Shown here one piece after another: positions 26,421 to 33,880 of a stretch of 64,000 nt of DNA. The position numbers were made by a program, and so were the translations under genes. The notes under the pieces are model-generated. The model worked only from the letters and a program-made list of their open reading frames with translations, had not been told where the DNA came from and searched no databases. The stretch comes from Segatella copri. GTDB lineage: Bacteria > Bacteroidota > Bacteroidia > Bacteroidales > Bacteroidaceae. The stretch covers positions 1 through 64,000 of the forward strand of contig NZ_VZAD01000038.1 of NCBI RefSeq assembly GCF_009495355.1, in the 5' to 3' direction. Within the stretch, counting starts at the first letter, position 1. Each line of letters begins with the position of its first letter.

Positions 26421-26872
26421 TAGCCTGGCTTATTTCGTTCCTGGTAGAATGGGGCTACTGGGGCATGCTCGTGGCAGCATTCCTTGCCGGCAGCTTCTTC
26501 CCCTTCAGCAGCGAGGCGGTGATGGCAGGACTGCAGGCTGCAGGTCTTGACCCCGTCCCGCTCATCATCTATGGCAGCATCGGCAATGTCCTGGGCTCAA
26601 TGTTCAACTATGGTGTGGGACGTTTGGGCAAGATGGAATGGATAGAGCAATACCTGCACGTGAAGAAAGAGAGTCTCGACAAGGCTGAGCGCTTCATGGC
26701 TGGACGAGGTGCCTGGATGGGATTCTTCGCTTTTCTGCCTCTGTTGGGTAGTGCCATCACCATCGTATTGGGATTGACAAGAGCCAACATTCCTATTTCC
26801 ATCCTCAGCATCACCATCGGCAAGGTGCTCAGATACATATTGTTAGTCTATGGATTGAGTTTTATTTTTTAA
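26417..26872 (+). CDS. DedA/YqaA-like (VTT domain) membrane protein
   Basis: A 151-residue inner-membrane protein with four or five helices. The stretch AFLAGSFFPFSSEAVMAGL and the later GRGAWMGFFAFLPLLGSAITIVLGLTRA are typical of the YqaA branch of the DedA/SNARE-associated (VTT) family, members of which help phospholipid or undecaprenyl-phosphate flipping. The start is the ATG overlapping the previous stop by 4 bp, which gives the usual length. Four bases separate its stop from the metal-binding lipoprotein gene, so these genes form one operon. Confidence 0.8.
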   Translation: MIAWLISFLVEWGYWGMLVAAFLAGSFFPFSSEAVMAGLQAAGLDPVPLIIYGSIGNVLGSMFNYGVGRLGKMEWIEQYLHVKKESLDKAERFMAGRGAWMGFFAFLPLLGSAITIVLGLTRANIPISILSITIGKVLRYILLVYGLSFIF

Positions 26873-26875
26873 AGT

Positions 26876-27757
26876 ATGAAGAGATTTATATACCTTATTA
26901 TAATATGCACTCTGTTGGTGGGCTGCAAGGGCAATCAACAGAAGTCTGCCCTCGCCGAGAGCGATGGCAAGCCAATGGTAACCGTCACCATACCTCCCTA
27001 CCAGTATTTCGTCGATAAGATAGCCCATGACAAGGTGGATGTCAACGTGATGGTTCCTGCCGGCGGCAATCCCGAGACTTACGAACCCACTGCCCAGCAG
27101 ATGGTGGAACTCTCTAAGAGTGCCCTCTATCTCAAGGTAGGAAACATCGGTTTCGAGCAGACCTGGATGCAGAAGCTTCACGACAATGCTCCTCACATGA
27201 AGGTGGTCGACACCTCCGTGGGCATCTCACCTGCCAAGACACCCGGCGGCAATATCGACCCACATGTATGGATGAGTTGCAGCAACGCCCGAATTATCTC
27301 CGCCAACATCCTCAAGGCGCTCTGCAGTCTCGAACCCAAGCACAAGGCTTTCTTTGAGAAGAACTATCAGTCGCTGCTCCGCATCATCGACAAGAGAGAC
27401 AGCACCATCAGAATGAGCTTCCTGAAGAACCCTGAGATGGTACGCAAGTTTGTGATTTACCACCCCATCCTCACCTACTTCGCCCGTGATTACAAGTTGG
27501 AACAGCTCGCCATCGAGGAGGAAGGCAGGGAACCGAGTGTCGCCCAACTCAAGAGCCTCATCGAGAGAGCCAAGAAAGAGAAGATAAAATACTGCCTCAT
27601 ACAGACAGAGTTTGCCAACCGCAACACGTCGGTATTCATCAAGGAGACCCACACCCATGCGATGGAGATCAACCCCTTGCAAGGCGAATGGAACATGGCG
27701 ATGCAAGAAGCATCATTGGCAATACAAGGCAAGCAACTGATTGTGGCTGACAAGTAA
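26876..27757 (+). CDS. Metal ABC transporter substrate-binding lipoprotein (ZnuA/TroA type)
   Basis: A 293-residue lipoprotein (lipobox LLVGC, Cys17) of the cluster A-I metal-binding family, which captures zinc or manganese in the periplasm. The family start VTVTIPPYQYFVDKIAHDKVDVNVMV and metal-site segments (GGNIDPHVWMS with its His; VIYHPILTYFARDY with its His; KETHTHAMEINPL) are visible, while the His-rich loop of classical ZnuA is short or missing. The ATPase gene follows after 32 bp. No permease gene is present in the operon. Confidence 0.88.
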   Translation: MKRFIYLIIICTLLVGCKGNQQKSALAESDGKPMVTVTIPPYQYFVDKIAHDKVDVNVMVPAGGNPETYEPTAQQMVELSKSALYLKVGNIGFEQTWMQKLHDNAPHMKVVDTSVGISPAKTPGGNIDPHVWMSCSNARIISANILKALCSLEPKHKAFFEKNYQSLLRIIDKRDSTIRMSFLKNPEMVRKFVIYHPILTYFARDYKLEQLAIEEEGREPSVAQLKSLIERAKKEKIKYCLIQTEFANRNTSVFIKETHTHAMEINPLQGEWNMAMQEASLAIQGKQLIVADK

Positions 27758-27789
27758 GAGTCGCCTCAAGACTATAAACACAGAACAAC

Positions 27790-28491
27790 ATGAATCCAAT
27801 CATAAAAATCGAGCACCTCGCAGCAGGCTACGAAGGCAAGGAAGTACTCCACGACGTCAACCTCACCATCTATCAGGACGACTATCTGGGTATTATCGGC
27901 CCTAATGGCGGCGGAAAGACAACCCTCATGCGTCTTATTCTCGGACTGATGAACCCCACCGAGGGAAACATCAGCTACTATAAGGACGGCAAGCCGGTGA
28001 AGGAAATCACCATGGGATACCTGCCACAATACAACGACCTCGACAAGCAGTTTCCTATCTCTGTATACGAAGTGGTGCTCTCTGGACTCAACAAGTCGAA
28101 GAGTCTCTTTGCCCGTTTCAACAAGGAACATCACCAGCTCGTAGCCGATACCTTGAATCGTATGCAGCTGTCCGACTTGAAAGACCGTCACATCGGAGCC
28201 TTGAGCGGAGGACAACTTCAGCGTGTTCTCTTGGCACGTGCCATCGTGTCAAAACCCGATGTCGTGATACTCGACGAGCCCAACACTTACATCGACCGTC
28301 GATTCCAGAAACAGATGTACGAGATGCTAGAGCAAATCAATAAGGAATGCGCCATCATCATCGTAAGCCACGACATTGCCGAAGTGCTGCACAATGTGAA
28401 GCACATCGCCTGCGTGAACCACCATCTGCACTATCACAATACTGCCGACATGCCGAAGGAAAAACTCGAGGAACATTTCCTCAAAGTATAA
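27790..28491 (+). CDS. Metal ABC transporter ATP-binding protein (ZnuC type)
   Basis: A 233-residue ABC ATPase. Walker A is GPNGGGKTT (about residues 37-45), the ABC signature LSGGQLQRVLLARAI (about 138), and Walker B VVILDEPNTYID (about 157), with the switch His in IIVSHDIAEVL. With the upstream binding protein it would energise zinc or manganese uptake, but the expected membrane permease gene is not downstream: non-coding repeats and the AT-rich island begin instead. The permease may lie elsewhere or have been displaced or lost. Confidence 0.9.
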   Translation: MNPIIKIEHLAAGYEGKEVLHDVNLTIYQDDYLGIIGPNGGGKTTLMRLILGLMNPTEGNISYYKDGKPVKEITMGYLPQYNDLDKQFPISVYEVVLSGLNKSKSLFARFNKEHHQLVADTLNRMQLSDLKDRHIGALSGGQLQRVLLARAIVSKPDVVILDEPNTYIDRRFQKQMYEMLEQINKECAIIIVSHDIAEVLHNVKHIACVNHHLHYHNTADMPKEKLEEHFLKV

Positions 28492-28631
28492 ACTTTCAAG
28501 AGCTTCAAAGGATATTACCCAGTTCAGTTTGTAACTACTCAACACTCATATAGTCGTGAGTTGTTACTTCAATACTATACAAATTGTTTCTGTTAGTTAT
28601 GATTTGTTCATTCTCTTGCAGATAAATCTCT

Positions 28632-28715
28632 ATTCAAAGGCTTTGAATGTCCGTTCAAAGGCTCTGAATGTCCGTTCAAAGGCTTTGAATGCACGTTCAA
28701 AGGCTCTGAACGGAA
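28632..28715. repeat. Four-unit 21-bp hairpin repeat array (module 2)
   Basis: Four 21-bp units (28632-28652, 28653-28673, 28674-28694, 28695-28715) of type GTTCAAAGGCTTTGAATGTCC. The core TTCAAAGGCTTTGAA is a perfect hairpin in units 1 and 3, with one mismatch in units 2 and 4. Although it can be read as 7-residue repeats (SKALNVR), no start, upstream coding context or family supports a gene. Flanks (about 28597-28630 and 28716-28772) match those of the 468-551 array, whose unit sequence is different. The region 28492-29641 has no gene. Confidence 0.85.
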
Positions 28716-28794
28716 CTTTTGTATGTGGTTTAACGATTTTAGTTGACCACTCTAAGCATTATTTTTAACTGAAGTTTCGCAAGTTTCTCCCTAC

Positions 28795-29212
28795 ACGCCC
28801 TGAAAGGGCAGAAGCTCTTAGCCCAGGGCATCGCCCTGGGTAATTACGGCTGCAAACCTGTCGCCCTGTAAGGGCAAAAGCTTTATAAATTGCCTGGAGT
28901 TTTAAAGCTTTTGCCCTTACAGGTAGGGTGTTCAAAATCCGTTTAAAATTTGGCACGTTTTTTAGTCGAATAATCGGTTTAACTAACTGATATTTCAATA
29001 ATTATCGACACGAATATTGCGCAGAACTAAAAAAAGTCACATTTTTGAATTCTTAACACGTTGATTTCGTGTGAATTAACTTGTATTTCGACGCAAAAAA
29101 CGTGTCGAAAAATTGATAGATTTTGAACACCCTACCTTACAGGGCGCCTTGCTGACTGCCTTTATACCCAGGGCGTTGCCCTGGGCTAAGAGCTTCTGCC
29201 CTTTCAGGGCGT
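28795..29212. repeat. REP-like palindromic element, copy C (interrupted by MITE)
   Basis: A complete palindrome with both outer arms (ACGCCCTGAAAGGGCAG and CTGCCCTTTCAGGGCGT), nested CCCAGGG/CCCTGGG hairpins, and a central hairpin interrupted at its foot by the 213-bp element. Its right half is nearly identical to that of copy A (one difference seen), closer than to copy B. Two truncated arm-like echoes (ACTTCAGGGC...) follow at 29213-29285. Confidence 0.85.
28923..29135. mobile_element. MITE-like element, copy 2
   Basis: 213 bp, with the same 17-bp terminal inverted repeats as the copy at 110-322 and only three base differences by eye. It is flanked by CTTACAG on both sides (28916-28922 and 29136-29142), the same bases as in copy 1 and present once in the empty site of REP copy B. 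Non-coding. An internal hairpin (AATTC...ACACG/CGTGT...GAATT) lies in the right half. Confidence 0.85.
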
Positions 29213-29350
29213 GCTGCTTATTAGAGCTCCTGACACTTCAGGGCATACTGCTTATCAGAGCTTTGACACTTCAGGGCGTGTGGAGCAAACATGCGGAAGT
29301 TCTATAATATATAAAGGTACGCGCGCGCAAAGATACGAAATGCAGACAAG

Positions 29351-29380
29351 GAAGATGTCGAAGAGTGTCGCAGAGTGTCG
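29351..29380. repeat. Three 10-bp direct repeats
   Basis: Three tandem units of the form GnAGAnTGTC lie just upstream of the 23-bp palindrome array. Confidence 0.5.
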
Positions 29381-29394
29381 TTTATCACATGACC

Positions 29395-29509
29395 TAACGA
29401 AGCGCTTCGTTACACCTTAATGAAGCGCTTCGTTACACTCTAATAAAGCGCTTCGTCAGCAGCTAATAAAGCGCTTCGTTAAATCGCCATGAAGTGCTTC
29501 TTGAAATTG
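29395..29509. repeat. Five-unit 23-bp palindrome array
   Basis: Five head-to-tail 23-bp units starting at 29395, 29418, 29441, 29464 and 29487. Units 1-4 contain the perfect palindrome AAGCGCTT (up to CGAAGCGCTTCG). The last unit has decayed to GAAGTGCTTC. There are no spacers between units and no coding potential. Period, number and core differ from the two 21-bp arrays and its flanks are different, but the style (short tandem units with a self-complementary core) is the same. Confidence 0.8.
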
Positions 29510-29641
29510 ATTAGCGGATTATTTACCCACTTTTGTCTCGTTTTTGTCCCTCGTTGTATTACTTTGTATCGCAAGTTAAATACTTGATAATCGGTGATAA
29601 AAGAATATATTAACATCAGAAAAGAAAGGAAATAAAATGGG

Positions 29642-29929
29642 ACGAAAAAAGAAAGAAATCCGTTTGAAGGAGCCTGTGCGCAATTGGAGCGTGATAATAT
29701 CTCCTTCCGATTGCAGTCAGGAAGGAAGCGGTATATAGAGAAAGGTGGAAAACTCGGGCGCAAGGTAGGCTCTGTAAAAACGGCAGAACAGATGAAAGCC
29801 GAATATAGAAAAATAATAAGTCTGCTTCGCAAGGGATATTCCATTCGGGATGTGGCAAAGTTGTGTGGTAAAGGGGTAAGTACCGTACAACGAGTGAAGC
29901 GATTACTAAAAATACAATCATCGCAATAA
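29642..29929 (+). pseudogene. Serine resolvase/invertase C-terminal fragment, copy 1
   Basis: The reading frame resembles the end of a serine site-specific recombinase: an AQLERDNISFRLQSGR segment (the long helix after the catalytic domain), GGKLGRKVG, and a helix-turn-helix SIRDVAKLCGKGVSTVQRVKRLLK. The catalytic N-terminal domain with its Ser is absent, and no good start codon exists (a TTG at 29684 gives 81 residues). The last 36 codons plus about 75 bp downstream recur at 43134-43323. It marks the left side of the island and is probably non-functional. Confidence 0.75.
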
Positions 29930-30005
29930 TACTATTGATTTTACGTTTTTTTCAAAGAAAGGGGTTGTGTGATAGCAGTTTAAAGGCTAAAAGCATTACC
30001 TTTGA
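29816..30005 (+). repeat. Resolvase 3'-end direct repeat, copy 1
   Basis: The last codons of the resolvase fragment and the following non-coding tail, ending around TACCTTTGA (a -7-like box), match 43134-43325. Coding differences are largely at third codon positions, while GTACAACGAGTGAAGCGATT through AAAGAAAGGGGTTGTG is nearly unchanged. 30006-30386 carries no recognisable gene; it holds a CCACTTT/AAAGTGG hairpin at about 30342-30357. Confidence 0.8.
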
Positions 30006-30386
30006 ATGCTGTTAAATATGGTAATGTTCAAAGTCACAATTTGTGATTTTGGAAAAATGAATATAAATATGACAGATAAAATAGAAAAAAAGGAGAGCAG
30101 CGAACTGTGTATATCACATAGGTGCATCCATTAAGGACTTAGGCAAAAAGTGTTTTGGTTTCTCCAAGATGGCAACAAAATAGTTCAAAGAGCGAATCGC
30201 CCCACTTTGGGGCTATATTTAGGCTACAGGAGGCATTTTCACGTTGCATAAACTACTCGTTCGCCAACTGGTTGCCAGAGTTAGTTAACGCCGAGGATTG
30301 CATAAAGACTTTCCAAGGCATATGTTTAATTCAAATTTAATCCACTTTTTAAAGTGGAGTCATAGATAAAATCATATAGAATAAAG

Positions 30387-30869
30387 ATGAAAGAATTAGT
30401 GGGTATTATATTATTGACAGTTTTGGTAGTATTTGGTTCATGCAACTCCAATACTAATGTGTCTCTTGTGGGAACATCTCCGCAACTATTTGATGTATGC
30501 CAAGTAAGCACAGGTAATCCTGACTATAGAAATAAAGAGTTGTTTATAAACGAATTGAAAAGAAAATGTAAATATCCTATTGAGTTTCAAAAAAATAATT
30601 TGGAGGCATACGTTGCTATTGAGTACAAGACAGACCAACGAGGATATATTGTAAAAAAAAGAGTGGTTATTTGCGACAATAAAAAATTCAAAAAGATAAC
30701 AATGGAAATATTCAATCAAGTTAAAACTCTCAAAATAGCCACAACAGAGAAAATAGATACAATCTACTTCCAATACAAGATACAAGGTTCACCAACTTTA
30801 ATCCATTCAAAAGTAGATGTCAAGATTATCGGCTATGGCTACAATAATAAATCAATTTTAATGAAGTAA
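30387..30869 (+). CDS. Small lipoprotein with possible TonB-C-like fold
   Basis: A 160-residue AT-rich gene product. The N-terminus is a lipoprotein signal (VVFGSC, Cys19). The rest has YPIEF...VAIEYKTDQRGYIVKKRVVICDNKKFKKITMEIFNQVKTLK, whose order recalls the C-terminal domain of energy transducers (YP, then a strand pair, then a helix), but similarity is weak and the normal transmembrane/periplasmic linker is missing. It could be a free-standing envelope relative or an unrelated lipoprotein. Its codon usage is much more AT-rich than the core genes, as for the next genes. Confidence 0.6.
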   Translation: MKELVGIILLTVLVVFGSCNSNTNVSLVGTSPQLFDVCQVSTGNPDYRNKELFINELKRKCKYPIEFQKNNLEAYVAIEYKTDQRGYIVKKRVVICDNKKFKKITMEIFNQVKTLKIATTEKIDTIYFQYKIQGSPTLIHSKVDVKIIGYGYNNKSILMK

Positions 30870-30887
30870 CTCGATTTATCATAATTC

Positions 30888-30999
30888 ACTACTGTCCAAT
30901 AAAAAAGGCAATTCAAATACACGTTCTTCTTCAAGTGGGAATGGTTTTGGTTCTTTTGGAAGTGGAAGCAATAGTAGTAGTCTGAATTTTAATAGATGA
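30888..30999 (+). pseudogene. Gly/Ser/Asn-rich C-terminal gene fragment
   Basis: A frame without start codon reads a low-complexity tail (SSSSGNGFGSFGSGSNSSSLNF) ending in TGA at 30997-30999, 6 bp before the next gene. It looks like the last 30-odd codons of a longer protein whose front has been lost. The parent family is not recognised. Confidence 0.35.
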
Positions 31000-31005
31000 T
31001 TGTTT

Positions 31006-31242
31006 ATGAAGAAACTGTTAATAATTTACTTGATTATATCATTTCTAATGGTTTTTGTTTATGCTATCTTTGTGGTAAATGCGTATGTTAGTATAAAATA
31101 CGAGGTAGAAACTATAGATAATGATGCTATCATAAATATGGTTTACCAGATATTCGATACTGGTGTTACTATAAATTTTATTTGGTTTGCCATAAATACG
31201 ATAATAGTTTTGGGCTTGTATATAAAGCTTCGTCGTAAGTGA
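31006..31242 (+). CDS. Small two-helix membrane protein
   Basis: A 78-residue protein starting MKKLLIIYLIISFLM, with two hydrophobic helices (about residues 4-27 and 52-72) and a short acidic loop, ending with basic residues KLRRK. The ATG at 31006 is preferred to a TTG 6 bp upstream. No family recognised. It sits among short AT-rich genes without shared function, so it may be an immunity-type or cargo gene (guess from context). Confidence 0.5.
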   Translation: MKKLLIIYLIISFLMVFVYAIFVVNAYVSIKYEVETIDNDAIINMVYQIFDTGVTINFIWFAINTIIVLGLYIKLRRK

Positions 31243-31273
31243 AAAATAATATGATTATGCAAAAGATTGCATA

Positions 31274-31414
31274 ATGTTAAGTATTGAACTTGGAACAGAA
31301 ATCCTAAAGCAAGGAACTAAATTAAAATTATCTGGAGTCGAAAGGATTACAGATATGATAATTGAAAAGAAACAAGAAGAAGTCAAAAACGATAGTACTA
31401 TTTGCAAAAAGTAA
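31274..31414 (+). CDS. Possible 46-residue peptide
   Basis: A short ORF MLSIELGTEILKQGTKLK... ending KNDSTICKK, Lys/Glu-rich and soluble. It is 31 bp after the two-helix gene and ends 5 bp before the next start, consistent with a tight run of genes, but its shortness makes it uncertain. It may be the tail of a lost gene. Confidence 0.3.
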   Translation: MLSIELGTEILKQGTKLKLSGVERITDMIIEKKQEEVKNDSTICKK

Positions 31415-31419
31415 TAATT

Positions 31420-31755
31420 ATGAACTATATTTGTCTTTGGGGAATATTAGCGTCTATAACAGGAATTGCAATAATGTTTTCTGTTATTAAGCACAAAAAG
31501 TCGGTAAGTGCCATAAAAAATGGCACTTACTTGATTTTTTCAATTTTGATGATATGCTTAGGAATAACAACCATCTTATTTAAAAGATATGATAGTATTT
31601 GTGCAATATCCTTTGGTATTACATTCCTAAATATCACATACAAAGACAGGCGTAATTTTCCACCGAGTTTTACAATAAGCTATATTGATTATCTTAAAGG
31701 ATATGTTGTTGGTTTTATGTCTATAATGTATGCTTTGTTTAGAATTTTTGAATAG
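31420..31755 (+). CDS. Small polytopic membrane protein
   Basis: A 111-residue protein with three or four hydrophobic helices (MNYICLWGILASITGIAIMF; GTYLIFSILMICLGITTILF; later GYVVGFMSIMYALF). No recognised family. The ATG at 31420 follows an AATAATT stretch. It ends the run of small AT-rich genes. 31756-32131 contains no recognisable gene, only the promoter-like box at 32102-32109. Confidence 0.5.
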   Translation: MNYICLWGILASITGIAIMFSVIKHKKSVSAIKNGTYLIFSILMICLGITTILFKRYDSICAISFGITFLNITYKDRRNFPPSFTISYIDYLKGYVVGFMSIMYALFRIFE

Positions 31756-32101
31756 TAAGAAGAATGGAAATATTAAAGATTTATTGAAGCGGAATTCCTC
31801 CTAATCCGCCTTTCCAGATAAAGCCTTTGTCTTGCGCCCAACCAACGTAGGACAAGGGCTTTTCCTTTGTGGGCAGCAGCCATCGGCATCATCTTCTGTT
31901 ACGCATAGCTTTATCTGCACCTTTTTGGTGAAAACAACCTGAATCAAAAGAAGATCTTCTCGAACACCGTACCGACGGCACTGATGCCTTCGATACCCTC
32001 TATATCGGCTGCGAGAAGTTTCCACAGCATGATTTATACCCAATTTGCGTGGGAGGGGTGAGATAATGCAATAAAACGAGGGAATTGCCGTTTTTATGGT
32101 G

Positions 32102-32109
32102 TAACTTTG
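32102..32109 (+). promoter_or_regulatory. -7 box of the Cys-domain/radical-SAM operon
   Basis: TAACTTTG (followed by T rather than C) lies 22 bp before the ATG at 32132, consistent with a short-leader Bacteroidota promoter. Confidence 0.5.
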
Positions 32110-32131
32110 TGAGGTTAAATTTAGTAATATT

Positions 32132-33085
32132 ATGGATAGGGGTAGAAAAATTTGCGATGTACTGAAAGCTGTCAGAAAAAAGATTGCTGACATGAATGGC
32201 ATTGCATACGAGCCAAGAGTTTGCCACTTCAAAGGACATTGCAGTGGAACATGTCCAGCATGCGAGACTGAAAGAAAATATATAGAGTCGGAATTGTCTT
32301 TACGCAAACGCATGGGAGAGGCTGTTTGTGTTACAGGTGTTGCCATTGGAATTTTGGCGACCCCATACAATGTATATGCCCAAACTTCGTCACCGTCTGT
32401 ACCTATTGGTAATGAAGTAATCGCAGCAGACTCTCTGCCAACAAGAGCACAAGTTACAATCAATGGATGTGTGAAAGAAGCTGACGGAACTCCTATTGTT
32501 GGTGTAATTATTGTTGCAGGAAACAAACGACCCGGCAGCATTACAGACATTGACGGAAACTTTTCTGTTACCTTTCCAAGGGATTCCACGCTACGATTGG
32601 AATATATTGGTTATAAAAACAAGGTCTATTCATTCAGCGAACTGGACTTGAAAGGCTTTAACACGCTTTGCCTAACGGAAGCAGACGATAATATTTTAGG
32701 AGAGGTTGTAGTTGCACCACAAAAGCCTAAAACGAAGAAGCGTCGCAAGAAAAAACAAGAAGGAAAAATGGTTGTTGAAAATAAAGATTTTGACACAGGG
32801 CCATTCTATCCTGGCGGCAACAATGCCCTGCTACATTTTGTAGAACAAAATTTATGTGTACCTGAAACTTTACAAGGAGCATATCAGCAGCGCATAAATG
32901 TTTCTTTCTATGTGTTGGGGGATGGCAGTCTTGCCGATGTTAAAGTCATAACAATTTGTCCTCAAGAGATGAAAGAGGAAGTGTTACGACTTGTTAAAGC
33001 GATGCCTAAATGGAAGCCAGCCTTAAAAGACGGCAAGCCGACATGTGCGAAAATTATGATACCAATAGATATTATGCTAAAGTAA
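32132..33085 (+). CDS. Cys-motif transmembrane protein with carboxypeptidase-regulatory and TonB-C-like domains
   Basis: A 317-residue protein of unusual build. Residues 1-62 form a soluble basic domain with four cysteines in the pattern C31-x5-C37-x3-C41-x2-C44 (CHFKGHCSGTCPAC), which could bind a metal or iron-sulfur cluster. A hydrophobic helix follows (about 65-82), then a CarboxypepD_reg-like beta domain (about 108-190), a Lys/Arg-rich linker, and a TonB C-terminal-like domain (about 225-317). Topology should put the Cys domain in the cytosol and the rest in the periplasm. Its stop is 3 bp from the radical-SAM gene, so a functional pair is very likely. I recall similar Cys domains beside radical-SAM genes in Bacteroidota, role unknown. 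Confidence 0.8.
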   Translation: MDRGRKICDVLKAVRKKIADMNGIAYEPRVCHFKGHCSGTCPACETERKYIESELSLRKRMGEAVCVTGVAIGILATPYNVYAQTSSPSVPIGNEVIAADSLPTRAQVTINGCVKEADGTPIVGVIIVAGNKRPGSITDIDGNFSVTFPRDSTLRLEYIGYKNKVYSFSELDLKGFNTLCLTEADDNILGEVVVAPQKPKTKKRRKKKQEGKMVVENKDFDTGPFYPGGNNALLHFVEQNLCVPETLQGAYQQRINVSFYVLGDGSLADVKVITICPQEMKEEVLRLVKAMPKWKPALKDGKPTCAKIMIPIDIMLK

Positions 33086-33088
33086 CTT

Positions 33089-33703
33089 ATGCCACCATTA
33101 GAAGCACCATTGATAGGAATTGACCGTCACCGCTTGGCTACAGACGGTGACGGCATCACTACTCTCGTGGCATTTCATGAATGTCCACTTAGATGTGCAT
33201 ATTGCATAAACGCCCAATGCTTCAAAGAATCTCCAGAATGTAAGCTTACTGTTGATAAACTGATAGAACGCTTGATGCCTGACAATATTTATTTTTTGGC
33301 TACGGGTGGAGGAGTTACTTTTGGTGGTGGTGAGCCACTGCTGTACGCTGATTTTATAAGTGAGTTTACTCGAAAAATGCCAGAGGAATGGAAAATCACC
33401 ATAGAATCTTCATTGAATGTACCGAACAAAAATATTTTTAAAGTTGCTCAATTTGCTGACCTTTTAGTGATTGACATCAAAGATATGGACGAGTTTATTT
33501 ACAAGCAATACACAGGCAAGGACAACTCTTTTGTATTAGCCAATCTCAAATGGCTTGTAGACAATGGGTATGCAGATAAGACCATTATCAGACTTCCTCT
33601 CATAAAAAACTACAACAATAAAAGCAATCAAATCAAAAGTAGGGAAATTCTCGAAAGCATTGGCTTTTCTCGCTTTGACATCTTCCGTTATGTTATAAAA
33701 TAA
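33089..33703 (+). CDS. Radical SAM protein, glycyl-radical-activase-like
   Basis: A 204-residue radical SAM enzyme. The cluster motif is CPLRCAYC (C32-x3-C36-x2-C39), binding a [4Fe-4S] cluster that cleaves S-adenosylmethionine, and GGGVTFGGGEPLL follows at about residue 70, as in pyruvate formate-lyase activases. It lacks the ferredoxin-like eight-Cys insertion of many activases and is somewhat short. No glycyl radical enzyme gene adjoins. Instead it is coupled to the Cys-motif membrane protein. A true activase with a distant target or a modifier of its partner are both possible. The hairpin at 33725-33757 ends the operon. Confidence 0.85.
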   Translation: MPPLEAPLIGIDRHRLATDGDGITTLVAFHECPLRCAYCINAQCFKESPECKLTVDKLIERLMPDNIYFLATGGGVTFGGGEPLLYADFISEFTRKMPEEWKITIESSLNVPNKNIFKVAQFADLLVIDIKDMDEFIYKQYTGKDNSFVLANLKWLVDNGYADKTIIRLPLIKNYNNKSNQIKSREILESIGFSRFDIFRYVIK

Positions 33704-33724
33704 TCTTGGTTTTTCCCCCATACA

Positions 33725-33762
33725 AATGCTTCCGTACTTTCGCAGTATGGAAGCATTTTCAC
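33725..33762 (+). terminator. Terminator after the radical-SAM operon
   Basis: AATGCTTCCGTACT and AGTATGGAAGCATT pair over 14 bp with one G-T wobble around a 5-nt loop, followed by a T-rich tail. Confidence 0.75.
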
Positions 33763-33880
33763 ACTTTGATTTTTCATTATATAACGAGATTGAATCTTCT
33801 AAAAAACGACCTCAAACATTTGCTTGTTAAGAAAAAAAGTATTAAATTTGGCGCATTAAAAACCATAAAATATATAACAA

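Noticed and set aside
28556..28768. ORF with SKALNVR heptad repeats
   Set aside because: The repeat is the 21-bp hairpin array. The sister array with equal architecture has stop codons, there is no supporting promoter or homology, and the start is arbitrary.
31801..32100. Short frames on both strands before the Cys-domain gene (for example ESKEDLLEHRTDGTDAFDTLYIG on the plus strand)
   Set aside because: No start, no family recognised and competing frames; may be debris of a lost gene but cannot be supported.
33089..33703. Calling the radical-SAM protein NrdG or PflA
   Set aside because: No nrdD or pfl gene adjoins, and the coupling to the Cys-motif membrane protein is unlike those operons.
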